Origin: Bacteroidota bacterium
Lineage (GTDB): Bacteria > Bacteroidota > Bacteroidia > B-17B0 > Aurantibacillaceae
Direction: 5' to 3'
Length of the DNA stretch: 40,380 bases
Assembly (NCBI GenBank): GCA_016194985.1
Contig: JACQAK010000113.1
Location: 1-40,380 of the forward strand
The notes beneath the pieces are model-generated. The model ran no database searches. It was not told where the DNA came from and saw only the letters and a program-made list of their open reading frames with translations. Positions 34,801-40,108 of the stretch are shown one piece after another (position 1 is the stretch's first letter; each line of letters begins with the position of its first letter). The position numbers and the translations under genes were made by a program.

Positions 34801-35390
34801 AAAAACCGTTGGATGGAGGACAATATAGTTTTACATTTAATTATCCTAAACAGACAGAAAGTAATGCTAATGATGCGAATACTAATCAAGCTCAAAGTGG
34901 AGAGGGTGTTAATTGGGCATCGGCGACATTAGGTTTTATTGCCACTGATATTATGATACTAGAACCTACAGATGTGGCTTGGCCTAAGTGGGTAGGTTAT
35001 GCGGTAGCAGGAACTGTAGCAAGCGCATACCTATACTCAGGGGATTATATGAAAAAAATGTCGAAAGAAATTAGCCGTATACAGGAACGTGTTGCTGGAC
35101 CTCAAGGCTTTCTTTATCAGTTAATAGCTACTAGAAGCGGCCCTTACCCAAATTTAAATACAGGAGGAACTACGTATTTAAATGCTGGTGATGTTTGGAA
35201 ATATGGAATAACCACTCAAGGATTTGGAAGATATCCTGATGCAAAAATTAATTTGCAAAGAGATGGGTTAGAGATGATCCCAATATTTTTTGGAAATCAA
35301 ATGGAAATATTAATCCAAGAAAAGATAATGATTTATGGATATTATTTTATGAACGGAGAAAGACCGGCTGGGAATCCAATATTTAGATAA
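28818..35390 (+). CDS. SpvB/FG-GAP/RHS polymorphic toxin with candidate GIY-YIG-like nuclease end
   Basis: A 2190-residue protein: signal peptide (1-23); SpvB-type N-terminal domain (about 90-170, 'YQIPIKISPGTAGMQPNLSLQYSSGSGSGILGLGWNLIG'); six FG-GAP-like calcium loops of the D-x-N-x-D-G form (near residues 409, 537, 580, 638, 691, 780); YD repeats (about 1125-1790, e.g. 'FSYDGLGRL', 'YTYDNLGRI', 'FTYDALGRP'); and the RHS core (about 1795-1910, 'DHLGSPVLLT', 'GRVYDPVIGRFIAPDN', 'NKYAYVFNNPLSYTDPSGW'). As in TcB/TcC and RHS toxins, this should fold as a shell around the variable end. The tail (1911-2190) has a Gly-rich linker, a hydrophobic stretch (about 2050-2075) and a last 100 residues with Tyr2100, Tyr2129-Gly2130, Arg2138, Glu2168 and Asn2186, in the order of GIY-YIG nucleases (Tox-URI type). 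The nuclease call is inference. Confidence 0.88.
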   Translation: MLSLNRLFLVIILLFTSLNIIEAQLVLSSPQTIPADETKRDGTNIKLQAGFKYGAGTSGSKLTLQISTYPNYVESGYVNYGPSCNYPNTNNSLVGEIEGNFSVSLTGSSVYQIPIKISPGTAGMQPNLSLQYSSGSGSGILGLGWNLIGLSTISRVNKVPYLDTKYDAVKLTTNDVFALDGNRLILKSGIYGASGSTYGSELESFSKVTAINQQGNGPSSFILVDKNGITSEYGSSIANAQLTGIGNNTVLSWFVNSTKDLYGNTINYYYKLLSGEVLIDRIEYTINTAAGVSQAYNTIYFEYMPKTEKNTAYIGDKEFRNTQLLKSITSTSNGNLVKKYILNYQYSFNTILSDITEVNQDGTQLKSTTFCYNDPYYNSIGQNSSQNTNLYNPSDPNAASKYSLIRGIVSADINGDGFSDALVIQSGNKYEVLRNDYPSGSLNGGDIGFTSIYNNNNSVLSNTVLASNVFDSDFDDMQEIYTVINDNVNNKYHVQKIANIGTATNPNILVSTIKANQILTNSIDVTRLPSPFYYDMNDYNGDGINDELIIDPEKITINSSLGNKTYTIPSPNTSVARPIDFDGDGYFEIVLFNNSLANNSNLSIDIIKYTSATNLTSILNTNITFAASSQDLLKLVSVGDYNGDGKGDIFYLNETKQNLKIIYSTGSQFSTPKTITNFTALNSGINYNIISPDINNDGINDIIFIENTANATQNYTRYYSIGNQFIPGISTSGKFNYKSIDVLKYYPTGGIYDVLKGYPSSGAYKAVNEKVSTAVNYQLSADFNGDGIYDLVTLDGTQTKTILDNVTSNKTLFLSRITTGLNKQIDIIYANTRQKFDNQKVSVYEKNSNSYSGSLVSYTPNNYLVSIVKYRNTNLINLSQDVRYFYQGAIYHKFGKGLIGFEKSSNVTLSTMLGSISSFTPNATYQVADKTSIETCKFSSSNAPDNITRYYITGVTGNSFDGRSSKSITTYQISQTSAPAIFVAPSSIDNKNYLNSTASVINLTYDLNQNGNLINKTTTYGWPGNTERVENIAITYQNVGTLLNSLNGVIKPYNVTFSSNQTGELGLFSRQSQYIYSGFNLGSIVIKDPNTPTSALTIQYSNFNNFGLHQKTTLMANDIQNRVFETLYDATGRFIIKTINILGDAEEFTYEPKYGSLLSKKSITGLMSTFSYDGLGRLIQSKLPDNTINTISYDYVPQPSTDNVYSKTVRNEGEAYFTTFYNHLGDITGTQTQDVNGKTIVTNNKYDYNTGFLIQSTEPHFQNPSDQPAYLTDVYTYEPIFSRLIKKETFSATAATPPAQPVLTTQNIYTNYLFNPVSKDYSNGSFLYNQGSVTVTDQTNKKIIKTFNATGQLTSIKNYEGYDPAPPGQPNLPVTDYQITNYSYHNNGQPKSITLSSTSNPNPIVHSFDYNTIGQQIQLIDPSAGTINYTYDKLGELLHQDDANGSYDYTYDNLGRIYTKTGSTSGLTSYQYASGVNGKNQIEKITGQNVTTEFTYDALGRPTVYKETVAGGTPKIFTTMADYDKYSNLVKLTYPSGFISKYNYNANGFLTTITDDANNNIWQLNNQNAAGQITDYTYGNGINTTVNYTNLHYLSSITHGTIHKQDYIFDPLKGNLNQRDFYNYSTGTHNREKFSFDGLDRLRASNQVDPTAFDAIIRTNNVDIDEKGNILSKEDAGGPYVYGNSAKPFNLTQISNPTSNVSPNTLSTTYNDIRKVSILAEASTNKQMNFTYGNDDERVKVEYKINSISQYTRYYQNNYEREETATNTKEWTYIYAPTGLAAVYYKPTSTGSGQLLYALTDHLGSPVLLTNSSQQIQEEYSFDSWGRRRNPTDWSYTGIPQPAILHRGFTFHEHIDEFNLINMNGRVYDPVIGRFIAPDNQVQEPAFLQTFNKYAYVFNNPLSYTDPSGWNGGLAQNVYDAPGWGTSYLWNTIGGPSTTLGSVAYDGIMDAIMNHAISLILPGNGSVPGTPSDGGGRGGGANGPVTSGNVGAQTKKPLDGGQYSFTFNYPKQTESNANDANTNQAQSGEGVNWASATLGFIATDIMILEPTDVAWPKWVGYAVAGTVASAYLYSGDYMKKMSKEISRIQERVAGPQGFLYQLIATRSGPYPNLNTGGTTYLNAGDVWKYGITTQGFGRYPDAKINLQRDGLEMIPIFFGNQMEILIQEKIMIYGYYFMNGERPAGNPIFR

Positions 35391-35408
35391 TTATTTAAAA
35401 TAAACAAT

Positions 35409-35861
35409 ATGAAATTAGCCTTAGTACGATTTACGTCAATTGAAATCAGTAATGAATCTGAGTTTATTAATGATTTTTCTGATAAATTAAAACAGCATTT
35501 TGAAAACAGAAATTATGGTAAGGATATTAGAGAGTTAGTTATAGGAGTAATTTGTGTGAGCGCTAATTATGAACCATTCTTTAAAGTTAGAAAACCTGGA
35601 TACATAAAAGATAAAAAAAAGATTATTAGTCAATATACTAAAGTGGAATATAATGTAGAACGGCTGTTAGAATATGATATTAAACTAGATTTTGAAACCT
35701 TTAAAAATGGCACAGAAGCAGAGTGCAGAAGACTTTTAGCTAAAGAAATACTCAACTCATTAAGTGTGGTTGAAAGTATGAAGAGCAAGATAAAAGATTT
35801 TGATTTAGAAAAGTTTAAAGCAGATTTAGAAAGTTATTTAAAAGAACAAAAATTAGTATAA
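35409..35861 (+). CDS. Likely immunity protein of the RHS toxin
   Basis: A 150-residue soluble protein with no signal peptide or membrane segment, 18 bases after the toxin stop on the same strand. This is the position and size expected of an immunity gene. It looks alpha/beta: 'MKLALVRFTSIEISNESEFINDF' strands, a conserved-looking 'VIGVICVSANYEPFFKVRKPGYI', then 'LEYDIKLDFETFKNGTEAECRRLLAKEILNSL', and a charged helix to the end. The 'LDF..F....... LLA..IL.S' portion resembles immunity families seen beside Bacteroidota toxins, but I cannot assign a specific Imm number. It should bind and block the C-terminal toxin domain in the cytoplasm; this rests on context. Confidence 0.65.
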   Translation: MKLALVRFTSIEISNESEFINDFSDKLKQHFENRNYGKDIRELVIGVICVSANYEPFFKVRKPGYIKDKKKIISQYTKVEYNVERLLEYDIKLDFETFKNGTEAECRRLLAKEILNSLSVVESMKSKIKDFDLEKFKADLESYLKEQKLV

Positions 35862-35866
35862 CAATT

Positions 35867-35891
35867 AAAAAAACGCAATAGCGGGCTTTTT
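35867..35891 (+). terminator. Weak hairpin terminator after the immunity gene
   Basis: Six bases after the immunity stop, an A-run and CGC are followed by the loop AATA, then GCG-GGC and a T-run. The stem is imperfect (CGC/GCG flanked by A/T pairs with a bulge). It could serve both this operon and the convergent decayed gene. Confidence 0.4.
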
Positions 35892-35898
35892 AAGTAAA

Positions 35899-36240
35899 CT
35901 ATATTATTAGCTTTTTAATTTGTTGTTTGGTAATAATAGCATAAATAAGCAGTTTAATCACATTTTTATTTTTCTCCGGCATAAGATCAACAGTCTTAAA
36001 CTAGTTAAGTAAATCACTGTCTTTTAATTGCGCCTTAGCCTTTTCATCAGCAGCACCGTTAATTAAAAAATCAACGGTAGTACCTAATACAGCAACTAAT
36101 TTTTTATAGTATCCGCAGGAGGTTGAGTTCCTTATATTTCATAACGGCTCATTTGAAGGTAAGAGAGCCCCATTTTATTAGCTAATTCGGTTTGCGTAGC
36201 CCTGTAATTCTATGCCCCAACTCTAATACTGATTTCTTTT
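35899..36240 (-). pseudogene. Decayed XRE-type helix-turn-helix regulator
   Basis: Reading the minus strand gives a recognisable XRE regulator broken by three stops and a frameshift: '...ISIRVGA*', 'NYRATQTELANKMGLSYLQMSRYEI*', 'GTQPPADTIKK', frameshift at the A-run near 36100, 'LVAVLGTTVDFLINGAADEKAKAQLKDSDLLN*', 'FKTVDLMPEKNKNVIKLLIYAIITKQQIKKLII*'. Stops are at 36210-36212, 36132-36134 and 36001-36003, and the natural end is at 35899. 'TQTELANKMGLSYLQMSRYE' is the helix-turn-helix, and the 'PPADTIKKLV.VLGTTVDFLI' part is the usual second half. No start codon remains at the expected N-terminus. It lies head to head with the decayed primase-like gene, so both probably came in together. Confidence 0.85.
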
Positions 36241-36371
36241 ATATATGTAAATTATCAACACAAAACATCAAATAATATGCAGTTTTTAGTCTTTCTTACC
36301 ATGTATTGCAAATAATTAAGCTTATCGCATAAGTTTTTATTATATCATTTATAATTAAAATTATCAACAAA

Positions 36372-36599
36372 ATGGAAATCTCAGACATCAAAGCAAAATT
36401 AAGCATAGTGTAAGTAATAGTTCATTACAACTTTAAGCCCAATAATTAAGCCCGCTTAAGCTGTACATTCCACGTAGATAAAACACCCAGTTTACAAGTT
36501 TACTATAAAACCCAACCAGTCTACTGCTTAAAAAATAATTGAAAAACTCATGGCAAAAGCCTTGATGTGATTAATTTTATAATCCCCAAAGAAAACTGT
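36372..36599 (+). pseudogene. Decayed CHC2 zinc-finger (primase-like) gene
   Basis: From an ATG at 36372 the frame reads 'MEISDIKAKLSIV*', 'VIVHYNFKPNN*', 'ARLSCTFHVDKTPSLQVYYKTQPVYCLKNN*', 'KTHGKSLDVINFI...'. This is the N-terminal CHC2 zinc-binding domain of DnaG-like proteins (C-x2-H, then TPS, then the strand ending in VYC), interrupted by stops at 36411, 36447 and 36540. The first Cys and His ligands and one later Cys remain; the last Cys has become a stop or Asn region. The remainder of a primase/Toprim protein is gone, because the next gene begins at 36609. In Bacteroidota, CHC2/Toprim genes beside an XRE regulator are usual on mobile elements. The rest of the 35862-36608 stretch shows nothing else. 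Confidence 0.85.
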
Positions 36600-36608
36600 A
36601 ATAACTTA

Positions 36609-37244
36609 TTAAGCTTTACTTCCTAATTTATTCTTCACCATCGTTACTAATATTGGCAATACGGAGATGCCTATAATACCAAGGCAAACCAGATCAATAT
36701 GCTTTCTGATAAATTCCACTTCTCCCAATAAATAGCCGGCCGTTAATAAACTGCCTATCCATAATGCACCACCCAATACATCGTAGGCTAAATATTTTTT
36801 ATAATTCATTTCACCAATGCCGGCAGCAAAGGGAGCAAAGGTTCTTACAAAAGGCACAAAACGCGCCATAATAATCGCTTTGGTTCCGTGCTTTTCAAAG
36901 AATATATGTGTTTTATCCAGATATTCTCTTTTTACCAAAGTACGTCCTTTGAGTTTAAGATCAAATATCTTCACGCCTATTTTCCGGCCTATCCAGTAAT
37001 TGCAATTATCACCCAATACAGCTGCCACAAATAATAATAGTAATAAGTACGCCATATTTAAATGCCCTGTACGAGCAAATAATCCGGCTGTAAATAATAA
37101 GGAATCGCCGGGTAAAAACGGCATCGCCACTAAGCCGGTTTCAATAAAAATTACCAGAAATAATACAACGTAAATAGCTGTTCCAAAATTGGCAAATAAC
37201 CAATCAAAATCTAAATGAATAATGTGTTTAAATAATTCTATCAT
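36609..37244 (-). CDS. DedA-family membrane protein
   Basis: A 211-residue membrane protein of the DedA/SNARE-associated (VTT) family. The motifs 'FIETGLVAMPFLPGDSLLFTAGLFA' (reentrant loop region), 'GDNCNYWIGRKIG', and 'MARFVPFVRTFAPFAAGIGEMNYKKYLAYD' (conserved Arg and Pro positions) are all present, with about 5-6 hydrophobic segments. Family members support lipid scrambling or carrier-lipid recycling (undecaprenyl phosphate or phosphatidylethanolamine in different subfamilies) and membrane potential maintenance. The subfamily cannot be decided here. Its stop is only a few bases from the decayed primase gene, which marks the edge of the foreign remnant. Confidence 0.92.
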   Translation of the reverse strand: MIELFKHIIHLDFDWLFANFGTAIYVVLFLVIFIETGLVAMPFLPGDSLLFTAGLFARTGHLNMAYLLLLLFVAAVLGDNCNYWIGRKIGVKIFDLKLKGRTLVKREYLDKTHIFFEKHGTKAIIMARFVPFVRTFAPFAAGIGEMNYKKYLAYDVLGGALWIGSLLTAGYLLGEVEFIRKHIDLVCLGIIGISVLPILVTMVKNKLGSKA

Positions 37245-37340
37245 AAATATAGGTGTTGTTTGAGTTGAGTTTTTGGTTGTTTGAAAAAAGTTTATGAGTC
37301 AAGTTATTCAAATAACAAACAACTTTTCTCCAACAACTTT

Positions 37341-37643
37341 TTAAAGTCCTATTTCGTCGATATAAGCCAAAATACCCCCTTTTAAGTTGTATAAGTTAGT
37401 AAAGCCATGCTGACTCTCCAATGCCCCTATAACTGTAGCACTACGTTTTCCGCTACGGCAATGAACTACCACTTGCTTATCTTTGGCTATTTTGTCAAGG
37501 TTATCCATCACTTCGCCCATAGGAATTAGCTCTCCCTTGAGATTAGCTTCATCAAATTCGTATTCTTCACGAACATCAATTAATTGGAAATCTTTTTTAT
37601 CGTCAATCAATTGTTTTAATTCCTGTACTGTTATTTCTTTCAT
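37341..37643 (-). CDS. Single-domain rhodanese-like sulfurtransferase
   Basis: A 100-residue rhodanese domain: 'VQELKQLIDDKKDFQLIDVREEYEFDEANLKGELIPMGEV' and the active loop with Cys62 in 'VVVHCRSGKRSATVIGALESQHGFTNLYNLKGGILAYIDEIGL'. The loop CRSGKR suits thiosulfate or persulfide substrates, so it probably carries sulfane sulfur in the cytoplasm. It is close to the standard single-domain length. A gap of about 90 bases with short repeats separates it from the ComA gene, which precedes it on the same strand. No obvious functional tie to DedA downstream (96-base gap). Confidence 0.9.
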   Translation of the reverse strand: MKEITVQELKQLIDDKKDFQLIDVREEYEFDEANLKGELIPMGEVMDNLDKIAKDKQVVVHCRSGKRSATVIGALESQHGFTNLYNLKGGILAYIDEIGL

Positions 37644-37650
37644 AATAATT

Positions 37651-37736
37651 AAGTTAAAAGTTAGAAAGTTGAAAGTTTATAAACTTAAAGTTATTTTCGT
37701 TATTAAATTGTCGAATCAACAAATTGTCCAATCAGA
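37651..37736. repeat. Short AT-rich repeats between ComA and rhodanese genes
   Basis: Two imperfect tandem units of 16 bases, AAATTGTCGAATCAAC (37705-37720) and AAATTGTCCAATCAGA (37721-37736), differ at three positions. Just before them (37651-37692) AAGTT recurs several times in AAGTT and AACTT forms. The second unit runs into the last codons of the ComA gene. Such low-complexity arrays are common between Bacteroidota genes; no function is claimed. Confidence 0.5.
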
Positions 37737-38523
37737 AAGTTTTATCTTTGGTTCCTTCCGGTAAATAATTAAAGAAGGTATCTCCGCGTAATCCTATACG
37801 CAGGGTTTCTAAAGGAATCACATCGTCCACGCTGATGTTTCCCACATTAACATTAGCCCCAAATAAATTGATGAAGTACACCTGCTGAGATTTTTGAGGA
37901 GTCTCCCAGATAATATCTTCTACCTTAATTTTACTGGTAATACGTGTAATTAACATCGAGTGCGCACTTCCGTTTTTATGAAAAATCCCCACGGTTCCGC
38001 TTTCACGCGCTTCGGCAATCACTTTAAATGATCCGGCCTCCAGTTCAGCTTTCATCATGCTCGTCCATTTGGCAGGATGAATAATAATCCCCTCTTCCTT
38101 TGAGCCTACTTCTGATAATACTGTAAAGTTTTTTGATAAGGTATTAATGAATTTACACTTACTGTCATGCTCCATATTAATACTTCCATCAGATACTTCT
38201 GCTGTATCCAAACCGTAAGAATCAATGAATTTCTGATACTCATCAAATTTTCCCCTGGCAACAAACGCTTCAAATAATGTTCCTCCCAAATAGGTTTTAA
38301 TTCCTGCTTTCTGATAAATCTTGATCTTCTCTTTTACATGTTTAGACATCACCGATGTTCCAAATCCTAACTTCACAAAATCAACATAATCAGCATAACT
38401 ATCAACAAAATCCTCGGCGTGTTTCAATGATATCCCTTTATCCATTACCATCGTTAAACCGCTATTTCGGGGTCTTTCGGTACGTTCGGGTATATGAGAT
38501 AAGTTCACATTATATTTAAGCAT
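37732..38523 (-). CDS. Phosphosulfolactate synthase family protein (ComA-like)
   Basis: A 263-residue TIM-barrel protein that matches the ComA family across its length: 'PRNSGLTMVMDKGISLKHAEDFVDSYADYVDFVKLGFGTSVM', 'KAGIKTYLGGTLFEAFVARGKFDEY', 'GLDTAEVSDGSINMEHDSK', 'LSEVGSKEEGIIIHPAKWTSMMKAELEAGSFKVIAEARESGTVGIF'. In methanogens ComA adds sulfite to phosphoenolpyruvate on the way to coenzyme M. In Bacteroidota there is no coenzyme M, so the product, (2R)-phosphosulfolactate, might feed other sulfonates, for example sulfonolipids; this is inference. It starts 14 bases after the TPR gene stop and is probably co-transcribed with it. Confidence 0.88.
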   Translation of the reverse strand: MLKYNVNLSHIPERTERPRNSGLTMVMDKGISLKHAEDFVDSYADYVDFVKLGFGTSVMSKHVKEKIKIYQKAGIKTYLGGTLFEAFVARGKFDEYQKFIDSYGLDTAEVSDGSINMEHDSKCKFINTLSKNFTVLSEVGSKEEGIIIHPAKWTSMMKAELEAGSFKVIAEARESGTVGIFHKNGSAHSMLITRITSKIKVEDIIWETPQKSQQVYFINLFGANVNVGNISVDDVIPLETLRIGLRGDTFFNYLPEGTKDKTF

Positions 38524-38537
38524 AGTTTTTTAATTTT

Positions 38538-39953
38538 TTATAGTGGTTTATTTTTAAATGAGTGTATCAGTTGCATCACCGCAACATCTTGTTCCAGTAT
38601 AGGTAAATATTCCAGTAAGTCTGAGTGTTTATCGTAATCCATTTCCAAAGCATTCTCCAAAAACACCATTCCTTCCTGCTTTCTTCCCAATTCCATTTGC
38701 AAACCGCTCATACGGTAATACAATTCAGGTGTGTCAGGAAATTTTTGAATACCCTCAGCTAATATTTTTTCGCAATCCTTATAATATCCGCCATCGTATA
38801 ACAATTTGGCATAATCGATATAGATGTCAAATTCTTCATACCCTAATTCAATAACTCTTTGATAAGCAGATGCTGCCTCTTCCAAAAAGCCCAGTTTATG
38901 CTGCACTTCGCCAAATACATACCAATACTCCGGCATATTTGGGTTAATTTCAATGGCTTTTTTGATATAATGAATACTTTCGGTAATTCTATTCTGATAA
39001 TCCAATACAATACCTATTCCCAGCCAGGCATCTGCATGAGCAGGATCCAGTTTGATAGCCCGATTGTAATTCACCAAAGCCTCTTCGTATTGACTCAGAT
39101 TCTCGTAGCACTCTCCGATATAGTAATAGGTACTGGCATCAGGCTCTTCATGTTTAAAGGTCTCCTTATACACTTCTATTGCTTCAAGGTACCGATCCAG
39201 CTGAGCCAGTGAATTTGCCTTATTAAAATAAGCAGATGAGAAATTCTCTTTAATGGCAATCGCATAATCGTAGGCATCAATAGCCTTTTCAAATAAACTC
39301 AGGCGATTATAACTAATCCCTAAATTAAACCAGGCAAAATGATTATACGGTTTATCCTCAATGTAATTTTCATAAAACGAAATGGCTTCTTCGCTTTTAC
39401 CGGTCATTTCGTAGCATAACGAGAGCTCATTTAAAGCCACATCATTATCCGAATTTACTTTTATGGCTTTTTTCAAATAGTACAAGGCATCTTCGGCCTT
39501 ATCATCATTCAAAAATTCAATACCAATTGCTACATACACTTCATCCTGATATTCCGACAAAGGCAGGGCTTTTTTATAATTTTCAATGGCCTGTTCGCTC
39601 AATCCCATTTGGCTGTATATATAACCACGGGTCATGAATAACTCACTATTATTGCTTTCCACCTGCTCCACATCATTCAAAATCGTCAATGCTTCGTGTG
39701 TTTTATGCTGAGACGAAAGGTACTGTGCCAGTTTAATCTTTAAGGAAGAAGAATACGGGTAATGATCTAATGCAAAATCCAGGGCCTTTTTAGCCAATTC
39801 CAGATTAAACCATTGCATATAATAATCAATAATTTCTTCCAATTCATCCGCATCAAAAAACTGGTGCGTGCCGGAAGATATCATATCCTCAAATCGCTTT
39901 AAACTCTTTTCGAAATCCTGGTTGTTTGGTCCATCCCCTTCAAATTCGCTCAT
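38538..39953 (-). CDS. TPR-repeat protein
   Basis: A 471-residue soluble protein made of about 12 tetratricopeptide repeats (from about residue 35 to the end), e.g. 'SEQAIENYKKALPLSEYQDEVYVAIGIEFLND', 'FEKAIDAYDYAIAIKENFSSAYFNKANSLAQL' and 'YEEALVNYNRAIKLDPAHADAWLGIGIVLD'. It has no signal peptide and an acidic N-terminus ('MSEFEGDGPNNQDF'). TPR arrays form a superhelix that binds partner proteins; the partner is unknown. A -7 box lies 26 bases upstream (39980-39987), and ComA follows 14 bases after the stop. Confidence 0.92.
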   Translation of the reverse strand: MSEFEGDGPNNQDFEKSLKRFEDMISSGTHQFFDADELEEIIDYYMQWFNLELAKKALDFALDHYPYSSSLKIKLAQYLSSQHKTHEALTILNDVEQVESNNSELFMTRGYIYSQMGLSEQAIENYKKALPLSEYQDEVYVAIGIEFLNDDKAEDALYYLKKAIKVNSDNDVALNELSLCYEMTGKSEEAISFYENYIEDKPYNHFAWFNLGISYNRLSLFEKAIDAYDYAIAIKENFSSAYFNKANSLAQLDRYLEAIEVYKETFKHEEPDASTYYYIGECYENLSQYEEALVNYNRAIKLDPAHADAWLGIGIVLDYQNRITESIHYIKKAIEINPNMPEYWYVFGEVQHKLGFLEEAASAYQRVIELGYEEFDIYIDYAKLLYDGGYYKDCEKILAEGIQKFPDTPELYYRMSGLQMELGRKQEGMVFLENALEMDYDKHSDLLEYLPILEQDVAVMQLIHSFKNKPL

Positions 39954-39979
39954 TCTTTATTCTCTTTCGTTATTAATGA

Positions 39980-39987
39980 CAAATTTA
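39980..39987 (-). promoter_or_regulatory. Putative -7 box TAAATTTG for the TPR-ComA genes
   Basis: Read on the minus strand, 39987 to 39980 is TAAATTTG, a full TAnnTTTG match, with the ATG at 39953, a leader of about 20 bases. Confidence 0.5.
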
Positions 39988-40078
39988 AGCTTTAAAACCA
40001 CATTTTCTTTGTTAATTTTTAACAATTATAATTGTATTTTGTAGAAAAAATAGTTCCCTTTAATCTAGGGGCAAATGG

Positions 40079-40086
40079 TATATTTG
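40079..40086 (+). promoter_or_regulatory. Putative -7 box TATATTTG for the phosphoglucosamine mutase gene
   Basis: TATATTTG matches the Bacteroidota -7 consensus and lies 22 bases before the GTG start at 40109. The 155-base divergent gap 39954-40108 therefore appears to hold a promoter for each side. Confidence 0.5.
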
Positions 40087-40108
40087 TGCGATTAAAATTA
40101 AAATAAAC

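Noticed and set aside
36372-36599. An intact small protein with recoded stop codons
   Set aside because: Three different in-frame stops (two TAA, one TGA) plus the decayed partner gene argue for simple decay rather than recoding.
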